The position numbers and the translations under genes are program-made. From contig OX381721.1 of assembly GCA_947462335.1 (NCBI GenBank), positions 33,036,303 to 33,100,302 on the forward strand: DNA of 64,000 nt, given 5' to 3'. Each line of letters starts with the position of its first letter. Position 1 is the stretch's first letter. Below, one piece after another: positions 42,690 through 56,200 of this stretch. The notes under the pieces were generated by a model, which was not told where the DNA came from, made no database searches, and saw only the letters and a list, made by a program, of their open reading frames with translations. Source of the DNA: Harmothoe impar. Its lineage: Eukaryota; Annelida; Polychaeta; Phyllodocida; Polynoidae.

Positions 42690-45600
42690 AACCCCTTATA
42701 CTCAGACAGAGTTAGTCACTGCCCACACACCAGACAAAAACTATTCTGTAGATTGGACCCTTTTCATGAAGACGCCAAGACAAGTTTACCTTCCCCGCTC
42801 ATTTTCTCCTCCATTCACTGCTCAGTACAGCAGGTCTCTGCCTTGTTTGGCTTCAAGTTTTTACAATAGTCACTGAGAGGCAGGGTCTAAATATGGGCTT
42901 TCTGTAGGTTAGACTCAGACAGGAGGTCTAGGTGCATTTTTGCATTGTGCATTGCAGAGAACAAGAAGCTAGATCTATCTATTACTCTAGCAGTAGGCCA
43001 TCGTTCAATTCATTTGGCTCTTGCACTGAAGCTTAATGGTAGAATCTAAAGTGTTCCACACCTGATTAAGTAGACCTGTACAGAGTGGATCAACATTCGG
43101 CAATTTCAGAAATTTACTGCCTATCAAATATCCGGAGTTCTGTTTGAGGTACCAAATATGACAGACATGCTGAAGATGCAAATATATAGAGCTTTTGCTT
43201 CATTTGAAAATTTGTAAATCATGAACTCATTCAACATTATGGTTAGTCTAGGTATTCATAATCAGAAGGCTATGATTCCTAACTGCCTTTTCACTGAGTG
43301 CCAAAATAATTGTTAATGTCCACATCCCTCAGTATCATTCAACCTCACGGGACAAGGTTAATACCAAATAAATAAATTTGATAGTAACGATTGTAAATTT
43401 CTCCCCAACAAATGTTTCAGGATGCTTTGCCATTGCAAAGCAGGCCATTCCGGTGGTTGATGAATCCTTGAGTCTCTTGGTAAATGATCTTTTCTGCCCA
43501 ATTTGTCTAGCTCCCGGGATGACACACTCAGAGCCAAAATTAAATCCTTTCTTGAAGAAACAGGGGAAATTAATTCCTTGATTGGAGGGGAGAGTAAAAC
43601 ATTTTCTTTCACAAATATTATCCATTGTTTAACCAGTGCTGAAGATCAAGACCGTTCTTGGTGGTCCTGTCAGATTTCAAAACCCCCTCATTGTATTCAA
43701 ACATGTAAAAAGGTCACTCAGTGATAATCGGTTAACAAGTTTCTTTGTGTTTTTATCAAGTTGTTTAGTTTAATACTCATCGTGTGAACAAATGGGGAAA
43801 TCTTATATTGACACAAGAAGATGATTGCAATAATTATGATTGCCATTGGATGGCAAACTTCATTCTCTGTTTAAAAAGAAAAGACAAAGTGTATTTGGAG
43901 AATTTGATGCTGGTTCTGATAAAAATGTGGAATTGGATTGCTCAACTCTAACAGCAAGGGAATCAGGGAGAAGTAGGGAGGGTGAAATAACACTTGAATG
44001 TTCCTGTGGGCTCAGACTATTTGCCTGCTTGGTGGTTCCAATCAGAAATGGTGCATTATTGTATATACCCTCTACACAGCCTGGAAAAACATTATTCTTG
44101 TATTCCTGTAGATTCCTCCAATATTAAGCTTCCTACAAAAGAAATATTTCTTTGCAAGTAAGACAATTACTACAACTTTCCATTTTGCAGGCAGGAACTG
44201 CCAGGTTAAAACAGAATGGTGGAAATTAGTACCATGTTTGATATCAGCTGAATTTATGTAAGAATGATATCATCTGTCTTACTCTCATCATATACTCTGC
44301 TGCCACCAGATGGGAACTAGATAAGTCTGCCTGTTTACGCTACCCGCTATAAGGCCGCTGGTGAGGAAAGTGAGTTATAAGTAATCAGATTCAGCAACAT
44401 ACAGAAATCACACACAAATTAAACATGTAACCACCTGTGCAGTTGAGATAGATATACCCTTTGAAACTTTCCTTACTGTAGATTCAAACTCACTGTAACG
44501 CAATAGACAGTAATGTAATGAGCGAACTGATATTTTGCTTGCTTACATTTAATAATCCGTAAATGTGTCAAATGAAGGAAATGATAGTATGGTAGTAAAG
44601 CAGCAGCCAACGCTTAGTTTTTACTTACATTTTCTCTCTTTATTCTTTAAAAGAGGAGCCATATTTCTGGTAGGACTACTTAGGGCCATTTAATCAAGGC
44701 AGGTAATATGTCACCTGTACTCTGGCCTTCTAGCATGCACCTTCCCCCTGTAGCTGGCCTATCTGGAGTCTACAGCCTACACAGACGGATTACGTTATGA
44801 ATCAAGCTAACACGGGTTCTCATTGTTCAGTGGCAAGTAGCCGCAGTTGGACAATAATAAGTAATGTTTATACAACCAGTCCAGCATTGAGGAGCACACC
44901 TACCTATTACACCTAGGGACGGGTCATTAATTAATAACAGAGGGGGGCGTGCATTGATGGGTTTCCACATACAAGTGCTGTTTTTTTTCTGGGCCCCTGT
45001 GCCCCCTTCAATGCATGGGAATCTTTTGACTCCTCATTTGCAATTCATCAAAGGTATTTTTGTTGACTCCCTGTCTAGAGTGATGGGGAGTAACCGCCTT
45101 CCCAACACCCAACTACCCCTGCTCTTGTTGAATAATAACCACTTTCTCATCTACTGACGGTATGTCAGACTTACACATTGGGTGTATGTACTGGGTCTGG
45201 AGTCTATGAGCTCATGTTACCTGTCTAGGGCTCAAGCTACCCTAAAGCCTTCCTCTCACACCAATGTATTTAATGCAGCTCCCCATCTTCAGAGAAATTA
45301 ATGACCTAAATTTGAGGGCAACTGTGTCTCACTACAATAAGGTTGTTTGAGCTGGCTAAATAGCCAGAATGGAAAGACCAGATAACTGATAGACTTCCTG
45401 TTGTGGGAACAGGAAAGGAGGATGAGAGATGAAGCAAATAGCCTCTCCATGAACAGCACTTGCATCCATATTACTATATCGCAGTGGCTCAATTCCCATT
45501 TTCCAATTATTGGGAATAACAAGGGGTGTGGCAGAAGTGCAGGCATCCAGCAGGGGTGGGGGGTACGGTGGCCGCCTTTAGGGTGTGCACAGTGGTATTT

Positions 45601-45790
45601 GGTTCACAGTTAAGGACTAATCAATACACTTGACAGATTGTGTCATGTGACACAAACAATGCATAGGTCAGTTCATGACAGATGGCGTATGAATAAAGCA
45701 GGGTAAATGGTGAAGCAGTGGTGGCAGACAACTGCTGTTCTCCCGCCACAGCATAATATAGTCCCCTTTAGAAATGATGAATCCAGGACC
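42690..45790 (+). repeat. Segmental repeat, copy 2
   Basis: Collinear with 21780-26970: ACACACCAGACAAAAACTAT, the GCCAAGACAAGTTTACCTTC block, CAAACATGTAAAAAGGTCAC, GACGGATTACGT, AATAATAAGTAATGTTTATA and the final GACAGATGGCGTATGAATAA. It lacks the tandem duplication seen in copy 1. A 43503-43724 ORF shares its stop position with one at 22022-22357, but the flanking non-coding DNA is equally conserved. Confidence 0.7.
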
Positions 45791-46693
45791 AAATACAGTT
45801 CTGTGTAGTTATTTATGTGCAGCCATACATAAACATATACGTACCCACTATTGACCCTACCAATATGCTTTTCACTCATGGTATTTCCAGCCACGGAATG
45901 TGTCTGTTTATCCATACTGTATATATAAACCCTAAATATCAAGCGGTCAGTGGCCTCACCATGGACATTGGTGTTAGTACCACATAATATCACTGTACAT
46001 GAAAAGTCATACATTATCGGACGATGGTTAAATATTGCAATATCTGTACAGAGGTATGCGGCTCAAGCGGCGCCAACTTTTGCTTCTTAAAAGATGAGTC
46101 TAAGATGAAAAACGACTGTTTAAAAGAAATTTAAAAAAAATGGAAATTGAGGTGATTTTACCGTTATCAATGTTCTTCATAAAAGGACCTTGTGACAGCT
46201 GTGTTTAAACTCACCTGTGGATATAAACAGAACTTGGTTTAGTTTAAACTATGATTTTATACAATGTACAAAATGCAGAAAGATGACTGATATGCACAGT
46301 TAACAACTGCTTCAAAAAGATGGCATGAAAGGGAAAACAGTTGATTTTCTTAATATCCCTGCTAAAAAAGTTCTCGACAGGAACTTGAGATATTCTCGTG
46401 TTATGACTAATGATCTCTATGAGAAATGGAAAAAATGTGGACAGCTTTTCTAGAGGGATACACAAAACATGTTCTTGTGCCATATTCTCAGTAAGGTATC
46501 GTTATTTGTACAAGTAAAACACGTTACATACTTGTCACTATTGGATGTGTCAATCTAGGTGTATCTCGTTTAATGCATAGACAAAGGTTCACGAGTATAG
46601 TTCACCCAAAGCCTTATGAAATAACCCTTAGTAGAGAATTATACAATTGCAGGTCCAGACAAATGAACACACACACATTATATTATTCCATCC
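45791..46693. other. Gene-free interval
   Basis: No gene, RNA or bounded repeat recognised. Confidence 0.45.
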
Positions 46694-46697
46694 TTCA

Positions 46698-46940
46698 CCC
46701 TTCAAGGACAGCATGGTGCATTAATGCATCATCCCGCTGATCGTCATGATGCATGAATGCAGCCCTGGCAAGTGACTCACCAGAGCTGCATTCAAGCAGC
46801 ATGCCAATCTTATGAGGTTGAGACACTCCGGGAGGGTCGGCATGGCGCACCAATGCTGCACCGGCGAGTTACTCTCTGGGGCTGCATTGGTGCATCATGA
46901 CGACAAATGTCATCTTTGAGCATCATCCGTCCTCAAAGGG
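46698..46940 (+). mobile_element. TTAA-flanked palindromic MITE, copy 2
   Basis: The ends are CCCTTCAAGGAC and, inverted, CCCTTTGAGGAC, flanked by TTCA and TTAA. 243 bp with the same internal GCATGATGCA/GCAGCCCTGG palindromes as the copies at 20241 and 61478. Confidence 0.75.
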
Positions 46941-46944
46941 TTAA

Positions 46945-49364
46945 GGGTCATTGTATACAGTGTTATCAGTGCAGGTATTCCAGATGAGCTCCACTTGTAT
47001 TTGGTTACAGTGTAGTGCTGCTGCTAGGCTGGAGATGAAGCTCCCACATAATTCTGATAAATGTCCACATGTCACTAGAACCAGGCACAATTTTAATGAG
47101 ACTTCACAGGACACTTAATCAGTATGCACCTGTCATATTGGGCGTTAATTAGACAGGCACGTGCCATCTAGCATTCAGCTGCCGCAGTCATATAGGGTAG
47201 ATTCACCATGAGTCGGACACATACCATGAGACGGGCAGTTAAATATGAGGTTATTTAGGTACAAGTAGGGCTTCTTTTCTTCGTCTTGTTTTGAAAGAAG
47301 AAGAACTAGACTTTTCCATTATTCAGCAAAGAGCCAAAAGTACGCTAATAGCCGAAATTAAGTGTCCATCTCAAGATATGTGTCCGACTCCAGGTGAATC
47401 TATCCTACAGCGTTCTATATATTGTATTGTGTCTTCTCTCAGGGTATTTCAAGTTTAATAATTGGTTTCTACCTGCAAATCAAGACAGCTGATTTGACAA
47501 GGACAAAAACATGTCGTGCACTTCTCGCAGGCCATAATTTGACACTCATTCACAAATTCCAAAATTACAAAGTAGCAGGATTATTGCCATTCTGATAGTA
47601 TGTAAGGAATGTCCTGGGAAGAACCTCTGGGAAATGGGTGTTTTCCTTCTGGAGGAGTTACCGCCGACTATTTCTTTTATTTTTGACAGCAGAGGCTTAG
47701 TGTTTTGAAATTCCAAACAAACACTTTTATCAATGATGTAAAATACCACAGTCTAACATCTAACAGCATTCCTTGCCCTCATGAGCTACAGCGTAAATAT
47801 CATCTTAGAATTGGTAAAGCCATTGGGGTAAACCAGTCTATATGAAAACATTTTCACCATGCAGGACATTCGGTCCTGCAGGTATATATTTTTTGTAGGC
47901 CCAGCTTAATTATTGCAGGCCCAGCAACAGGAATACAGTATTGGCTTTTTTTAAATCAATTGTAATGCAAGCGTTTGTACTAATAATTATAATACATAGG
48001 GTTTCCGTGTGTGTTGCAATTTTAAAAATAAGTATGATATGTGAATTTCTGAAGAATATCATGGAAAATATTCATCTTTTCTGTTTTATGCTGTACAAGC
48101 CTTAATACTAGTCCGATTGACAAGCCGTGAAAACTGGTTTGTAGGCAAAGATCTGCAGATTACAGCCGATTACAGCAGATTACACCCGCAGGAGCCACAT
48201 TACTGCCCGACTGGCAGACATTTTGCCAGCTCTAGCCGGTGTCCGGCAGGGTTTTGTATAGACTGTTAGACAAAATTGTCCTCAATTGATAATGAGCTGA
48301 AACCTGAATCTTTACTTCTCCTGAAAAATCATGTTATTTATGCTACAAAGAGCATTCAAAATGTCATTATAATATCATAATTGGGGGATGGGGTAGAATA
48401 AAATATCGTTGATGGGCATTAAGAGGCAATTAAGAGGGTCATTTTGACACAGGTATAGCCTTTCACAGTGTATTTTTCAATGGGACTATGGGTGGACTTG
48501 CAGCGTGCACTCCAAAAGTCTTAAATGGAGCATACAAGTGATAATTAGCTTAACTCTAAGCTGAATTCTGGGGAATAGTGTTTAACAAAGTAGGTAGGAG
48601 TATGGTCATATTGAACATACTGGTTGATTTCTAACAAAATTAATTTTTGAGCCCTACACATCGAACCATGTCACGTTAATGGATCTGAGCTACAAGGTAA
48701 TATTTTGCAGTGGTAATATTTTGTATACATTGCACACAGGTGTCACCTTGTGTGCTGTTAGAGAGGCATGCTTAATGGCCTATTAATGACAGACTGGCCA
48801 GTCAGTATCAATTTGATCCACTCTATGGGATTTTCGCACAGGAGTGTTGCTCACAGAGATTCATTACATTGACATATAACTTGCAAGATCACTATACTTG
48901 TTAACCACATGGATTCCACTATGATTCAAACATCATTTCACAGGGGCTATGAACAAAGGTCCAAAACTGATGCAGACTTTCCGGCCAATGAACGCGGAGG
49001 ACCATCAAAAACTCTGATCTCGCTTTGGCATCTAACTGTCCCCCATTGAACAGCAGAGCTAGCCTTATGTATATGAAGTCAAGTTTAGATAACGAACAGG
49101 CACAGAACAGAATATCACCAGAGCCGTGCCTGACTCGATGTGGGCAGGCTTGTTAGCAAATCATATTACGGAGACGGCCGGGCAGGGAGGGGGTGGATGG
49201 GTAATGAAGAGGGACAGGCATTGTTTGCAATCATCACCAGGAAGTCTAGTAAGTAGTCTATGGTTCATCACCCATCCCCAATACTCTGCTGCTGGCATGG
49301 GAGGTCTGGACACTGCCATGGCCATATTGTAGGTACTTTTGTATTGAGCAGACACTGTTATCAT
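46945..49364. other. Gene-free interval
   Basis: About 2.4 kb. Only short ORFs without recognisable domains. CCGGCAG/CTGCAGG-type short repeats occur near 47870-48250. Confidence 0.45.
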
Positions 49365-49636
49365 AGATGTGGCAAGATTCTGGCTAGGACTAAGTATCAT
49401 CAGGACCCTTACCTGGAGGTGGCATGAGTCTTGGCAGGACTGGGTAGTAACAGGACTACGGTGCACTCACCCAGTTATGGCAGGAGTCGGGGCAGAACTG
49501 GGTACCAGCAAGAGCTCTAACTTGTTGTTGCAGGACTCTGGGTAGGACCAGGTTCCATTTCGACCCTTACACATCTGCAGTATATGTCTGAGTAGGACCA
49601 GGTACCACCAGGACCCTTACCTAGTTGTGGTAGGAC
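49365..49636 (+). repeat. Degenerate minisatellite, about 55-60-bp unit
   Basis: About five units around the core AGGACTGGGTACCA and CCAGGACCCTTACCT, increasingly diverged. The ORFs that cross it are periodic artefacts. Confidence 0.6.
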
Positions 49637-49639
49637 CAT

Positions 49640-50282
49640 TCACTAGACTCAGGGTGGCTGTGAGAGGGAGGCCTGGGTTACAACATTCCCCTTATCTTTA
49701 TGTTGGGCGTCATCAGATGCTGGGATCATCATTACGGCTCTATCATTTATACACAGCTACATCTGTAATCATCCACCAAGATGTGAGGAATGTAACAAAT
49801 AGCTCAAGGACACTCAAGCTTTCAACAGTTTCCTCTCTTACATGCCATTTTGCTCGGTTACTTTTCTTAAAGCTATGTGATATTAGGGTTAAATGGTTAG
49901 ATTTTCCTGACAACCTAAAATACAAAAGTTCATTATTCCATGACCATTTGAGTATTGCATATTAACTTATGGTTATTCCTAATACCGAGTGTTGCATATA
50001 TCTATTGGCTTCAAATAAGCCTGCAGTCATTCTCACATGAAAAGGAGTATTTTAGTTATGTACGCTCCTATATCCACTGAGCACTCTCTTCTGCCAAAAT
50101 GGGTCTGGACTAATGAAGGTATTACTACTTGTGATCCCCCCCCTATTCGAGCTCATATCAGCTATCTCAGATATGATGATAAAACCAATGAGGTACAGTC
50201 CTGGTGATATAACGCAGAAGTGGCCTCTATAATTGTGGGAATGTGATTATGTAAGTACACCCAAAAAAAATGAGGCTGAGCA
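49640..50282. other. Gene-free interval
   Basis: No gene or bounded repeat recognised. Confidence 0.45.
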
Positions 50283-50487
50283 TCGCCTAAAGCGTCGCCA
50301 AAAGCGTTGCCAAAAGCGTCGCCAAAACCGCACACAACCAAAATAATTTTTCGATTTAAAGAAATTAGATAAATAAAGTCGAATGGTGGACAAATAAGTA
50401 GTTTGAAGAAAATAATATTTCTTTTGTCCGCCAGTCGAGTTTATTTATCTTAGTTTCTTGAAATAAGAAAATTTATTTTGGCTGTGC
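50283..50487. repeat. GCGTCGCCAAAA array next to a 157-bp imperfect hairpin
   Basis: Three to four 12-bp units of GCGTCGCCAAAA type (50283-50328) abut inverted arms 50331-50393 and 50423-50487, roughly 80% complementary, sharing ACCAAAATAA, AGATAAATAAA and GGACAAA. Probably a MITE or the remains of one. Confidence 0.6.
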
Positions 50488-51226
50488 ACTCATAGTAAGG
50501 TCAAACACTAAAGCTAGAGTCAGGCTCTGCTGAACCCTCATTAAGAGCCTGGACTAACTAACCCAAAATGACTCTCGGGCCAGTTTGGGTCCAAGTAGTA
50601 AATGAAGAGCCAGCATAGCCAGGCGCTCACTAAAGTGCTTGACTTAAGTTTACATGTACATGTGAGTGCTGTGGGCGACAAAGTCAGCTCATATTATTCT
50701 GATGGTGGATGAGGGCCCTAAAGGTTTGGAGATGCGTTTGTGTGAGTGAATGAGGTCCCTAGAGGTTGAGACACATGTGGTTTTGGTCAATTATTTTAGG
50801 GTACCTCCACTGTGCCCACACTCTTTAGTAAGATGTCTGTGGGTGGATATGGCCCCTGAATGTGTGGAGATCTTCTTGTGAGTCTCCATTTGAATGTTTT
50901 AATCTAATTTTTTAAATCAGCACCCTTCCGCCTATATTCTTCAAGGTCTTCAATTTGGCCACAATTAAGCTGTTTAACTACATTTGAATTACCCTTGAGT
51001 CCACCACACATCATCTGTCTTTGTTACGTTCAAGCCCTGGTGATATGAAGCAGACCTGGCCCCTGGAGGTATGGAGATGTGTTTGTGTGACTGGTTGATG
51101 CTGACATATGTTGTGCAGTCATGCATTGTGCCAACGCAATCCAATAGCCTGCTCCAAGTTATTGCCACCTCTACCATAGCTACACCAGTTAGTCTAGTGT
51201 TTCAGCATTAACATCAAGTGTTTGCT
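50488..51226. other. Gene-free interval
   Basis: No gene or bounded repeat recognised. Confidence 0.45.
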
Positions 51227-51424
51227 GCTCTACACAGAGAGAAGTAAAGGTGTCAACTGTGTCTCCCACGTGGCTCTGGTAATATAGAGAGTCAAACAGC
51301 GTATATGAAGGGGTCAACTTGAGTTGACTCTCTATTATCAGTGTCAATAGCTGTTTGACGCTCCATTCTTGCCAGAGCCAGCTGGGAGATACTGTTGACA
51401 CCTTTACTTTTCTGTATGTAGAGG
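51227..51424. repeat. Imperfect 200-bp hairpin (MITE-like)
   Basis: Arms of about 75 bp are complementary at most positions: AGTAAAGGTGTCAAC, GTCTCCCA and GGCTCTGG on the left mirror the right. GTCAACTTGAGTTGAC lies near the centre. No clear target duplication. Confidence 0.65.
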
Positions 51425-52561
51425 GCACCAATGTCATCTTAGTTCGCCGGCTCCTACACTGAGCTATGCAGGTGCTAGAAACAAGCGTGTGTTACCATGG
51501 GGACACTACTGGAAGGATTTATTAGTTTCACAGACAATCTTCTACAAAAGTGACATCACTTCATCTCACGCATTGCTATTAACAGGGCCTTACCATTGTA
51601 TCTTTCTACACTAGAACGGTTGCTGCACTAGCTTTTTCTCTAGTCATTTGTTTCCCTCTTGATTTTCTGCATTTTTCTCTGTTGTAATGTGTAGTAGGGA
51701 GACACATTGCAATATTCTCTATGTTCAATTATTCATGCAGCCATACAGTGCTGCTAGTCTGATTCTGTTGTGGCAGTTATCAGGAGAATACCTTGCATTT
51801 GGACATGCTTTATACCAGCCAAAGCAGCAAACTATACTGCACTGAACAGGGACATACTTTAACCGGTTGGGAAATGGTAGAACGGTAGAAGTGTGGAAGG
51901 ATGGCATTACTGCATTCATGTGGGTGGTTGTTCATTGAGTGAAAAGATCATGTACCTGTTACACTTCCCTCCATTTTTGGGTAAAAATAAAAAAGCATAA
52001 TTTCTTCAAAATCGGTGACAAAACAGTCGCTCCAGACTGTTAAAGGTCGCGATAAATCTCCATGTGGCACTTCTGTGCATGATGTTAGTCAACATATGGT
52101 ACATTCTGAAACATGCCTGTGGCTATCATCTGGAACATAATAATTCTACCATCATGACATTTTCCGTATCTGCAGCTTCTTCTGCTGTGATAAAACTATA
52201 GCTAAAGGGCATGCCTAAAATGACATTAGGATAGATGATATTTATCAAATGTCAAAGGGAAAAATATATTCCCCTGAAGCTCAATCTCTGCTGAATTATT
52301 GAAGGTTATATCATAAAGATATAATATCAGAATGTACTAGATCAAGGGCCTTTTTAGCATGAGCCATTTAAAGAGATACATATAATATTATTTAGCAACA
52401 AACACATGGACAAAAGACCATATAATAAATGCCATATTATGGCATTTCTCATTAACACTTTGATACCTACTATGATCAATGCTCCTGTTATTAAGGGAAT
52501 GATGTACATGAATAAGCAAGCACCAGAGTTGTGTTTGAGGTACCAAATATCTGAGCACGAG
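51425..52561. other. Gene-free interval
   Basis: No gene recognised. The stretch around 52190-52270 weakly resembles 62930-63005 (AGCTAAAGGGCA, ATGACATTAGGA). Confidence 0.4.
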
Positions 52562-52624
52562 GGCTGGTTATCCGTGGCTAAGGCACAAGGCGCAGCAGAG
52601 TGCCTTAGCCATGGATAACCAGCC
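52562..52624. repeat. 25-bp-arm hairpin
   Basis: Arm 52562-52586 (GGCTGGTTATCC then TGGCTAAGGCAC) is the reverse complement of 52600-52624 with one mismatch, around a 13-nt loop. GGTTATCCA recurs twice near 52755-52795. Confidence 0.85.
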
Positions 52625-53229
52625 TGAGTGCTGGTTTACTCATGTATTATTCCGTTTATACCATAGTTTTAACATTTGAGAAAAAATCTTAATCATTTTG
52701 CCCTGTAAACTCGTGTTTAATATGTAAACTCACTGTGTGACGTCATAACAGTGCGGTTATCCACTGCTAATGCATGCTGGTTATCCAGTTTAGGCACTCC
52801 TTTGAGTGCCTGAAGTAGATAAACGTGGAATAACAGGATATAAAAGTAATGAACATGCTTTAGATGAAGTCAGTATCCGCACAAAACCATGCTGCATTTT
52901 TGCAACATACAGACCCTATGGTGGTAGTGTAGGGGAACACACGGATGACCATTCTTTAATTTCAGTTCCTCATGGTCTATGCTCAAAATACTCATGAGTT
53001 GTATGTCATATGTAGAATGATACAAGCATTCTGAACTTACATTAATATCAAGGACAATTCTTAATTATTCCTCAACCTTGTTTAATTGCACCTTGACTAT
53101 CATCATTGCACATGTTTCATTCAGCTATGATAGGCATCATATATAGTTGGCTATGGGTCTCAGTCATGAAATCTGCCATGTGTTTTATTCCTTATGTTGA
53201 GACAGCGTCTTAATTTGTCTGACAGCGGG
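52625..53229. other. Gene-free interval
   Basis: No gene recognised. It holds the extra GGTTATCCA boxes and a TTTAGGCACTCC/GAGTGCCTGAA small palindrome. Confidence 0.45.
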
Positions 53230-56200
53230 AATTCACGACCACAATCAAAATGAAATCTATTCTCAATGGGACAGACCAAATTAATTTCTTGATTGCAGGC
53301 GAGAGTAAGATATTTACAAATATTAGTCATTGTTCTGGAGGTTAAAATTGGTCAGATTTTTTAGCTCTTAAAAATGTTCTTCATATCTGAATGTGCAAAA
53401 AGGACAGACAGTGATGAATAGTTAATAGAGTTCTTTGTGTCTTAGTTAAGTTGTGAAATTCAATACTCATCTTGTGGACAACAGGGGAAATCTTCCTTTG
53501 ACACAAGATGCCAAAGGTTATAACATGATTGCAGTGATTCTGATTACCATTCAATGGGATGGGTATTTCCAGAATTTCATTGTTCGGGTATTTGCAAAAA
53601 CTGGATAACAATTTCAGGACTTCCAAATAAGGACATCTTGGTCATGGAAAACGGCAGGAATCAATAATGAATCCAAGAATGCTGCATGGTGGGTGAATCT
53701 TCAAATAAATCAAGAACAAAATATAACATGCATGATATATTTGATCCTGGTAAAGAATGTATCTGATACATATTCGCAACATGTAATTTTACAAATGATA
53801 ATTTAGATAGTGTCAATTGCTGTCATCATATATTGCTAAACCAAATCCCAATAGCTTCTGTGAAGTGTGTAGACTGTATTGTTGACATTGGGTACTAATG
53901 TTAAACAATTCATATTGAAAAGTTGTTGCAAGGAAGATTTTACACATGAAATTGGGGAATAGGATCAGTATATTTTGGGCTTTAGGATTAACAAGGCTAA
54001 GAGGTTGTTTTCATGCTGTTCTTAGATACTGCCCTAGCCTATATAATATCTTTTATATATATAGTGAGAGTAGCAAAGCAAACTTTGATATGCCCTAGAT
54101 ATTTCTTGGTAGCTGGCGCCTTTTAGATAGTGCTCTTTTATTCAGGGTCTTGTAAGCCTTTGGAATATCTTGCTTTCCAAAACAGTGCGACGGCATTGAT
54201 ACTCTAATGTCTGTGACCCTCTTGACAGAAATCAGCTTCATATACATATATGTGTGTAAGTCTACCAGAACACACTGCTTTCTACTCAGAAGTCCCAGAA
54301 GCCCCAGAACAGTAAGAGACTGCTAGACGCATGATTGATATATCTGCACAATGATTTGCTCTGTAGATACACAAAAGTAACTCAATCTGTCTTACTCTAA
54401 CCACATACAGTGCTGTAGGACCAGGTGGGCACCACCTGATCAGCGCCTTCATTTACTCTGCTGCCTACAAGGCAGCTGGTGTGGTAAGTGAGTTATGGAC
54501 AAACTGAATCAGCAACTTGCCCATTTACATACACCATCAACAAGCAGCACAATAGGGAAAACACATTTCTGTAGATGCTGCTGTCCTGTATATTTCTTTT
54601 TCTAATAGAAGATTAAAAACACACTTGTTCTTTTAAAAACGAATTAGCAATTATCTAACTTAGCAGTAGAGATGTTGATAGCACATTGTGTTCCTTGCAC
54701 TACAATTAGTTTAACTGATTTTTGACATCTAGCAAATACATTTGAAATATAACCCAGGACTTTACTTAGCAATCATTAAATGGCAGTGTTGTCATTATGG
54801 AGAAAATGCCAATGTTGTTATGCTCTAGTTAGAAGATTGCTTTGCCCAAGAACCGCCTAAGGACAAATGAGAGTGTGTGACCTGCATTCAATAATTAAAG
54901 GCAGGTAATATAACTGCCAATACCTGCCACCTGTGGTATAGCTATTCATATTGCCTATAGATTTACCCCTGCCACCTTCCCCTTTCTCCAGCCTTTAGCA
55001 TATCCTTAGCACTGCCATAGCGGACCAATGCATAAAGTAAAAAGGGCCCCCTAAAAGTCAAGATTTTGAGTTTGCATTGGAAACAATATGCTATAGCAGT
55101 GCGCCTCTAGAAAGTACCGGCATTCCTATTTTGGATATACCTCAGAGCCTATTCCGCATTAGCGAGATACAGTGGCTCCACCTTTTGGACCACTGGTAAC
55201 AATCATAACCCTTTGCTCTGCAAGGACCAGCTCAGCCAAATCTCGTGGCCGAGATTAGGGTACAAACAGGGCTCAGGTATTGTGAATAGGTTGTACCTGG
55301 ACACTCCTAGTGTCACCTGTGTCCAGTATAGTGTAGTGGTTAGCACTGTGGACTCATAATACTGGGAACCCAAGTTCAAATCCCTACCAGGCCAAATAAC
55401 ACTATGTCATTTAAATACAAATAAATTTCTAAATTTTCTTTAGTATTATGAATAATGTATTCTGTTTCCAAAATTGCTATACTTATGAATTTGATTACCA
55501 GGCATTGCCTGGAAGAGATTTGAACTCAGGTACTCTGCATCATGAGTCCACAGTGCTAACCACTACACTATACTGGACACAGGTGACATTAGGAGTGTCC
55601 AGGTACAACCTACTCATAATACCTGAGCCCTGTTTGTACCCTAATCTCGGCCACGAGATTTGACCAAGCTGGTTGCTGTGAGTACTGGGAATAGACCTAG
55701 TACCAGGGGGAATGGCGCTATCCACTGATCATCTTGCTAAGGCCCTATAGCATACACCTTGGTCATCTGCAGCCTAAGCCTACAAAGACGGATTACTTGC
55801 TGAATCAGGCCAAAACAAGGTCTCATTGCTTGGAGGCAGCCAGCCAGTTAATCAATAATATGTAATGTTTGTACAACAAATTCAGCATCGACAAGCAGCT
55901 CTGGCTATTGATGGTTTCCCAGAATTACACAATACCCCTCACACACCGTTCTGTGGGGGTGAACGTGGGGCATTTACTCACCGCTGCTGTGATCAACTAA
56001 TGGGACCCTGTTTTAAGCTTGATTCATCAGGTTATCCATCTGTGTAGACATCGCAACCCTTCAGGAGTGTGTCAAACCATATGATACTCGAATAAAGCAC
56101 TGGTGAGTCACTTGTCAGTACTCATGCATGCATCATGATCACCATGGGCAGCATTCAGTGGCAGCTTACTGTGAGGCTGGTGCAATGATAATGGGATTGG

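Noticed and set aside
43503..43724. Conserved short ORF shared with 22022-22357 as a host gene family
   Set aside because: The non-coding DNA downstream is at least as conserved, the tandem copy at 24080-24240 has an in-frame stop, and no domain is recognisable.
49365..49636. CRISPR-like array
   Set aside because: Units are degenerate and adjacent without distinct spacers, and the genome is eukaryotic; it is a minisatellite.
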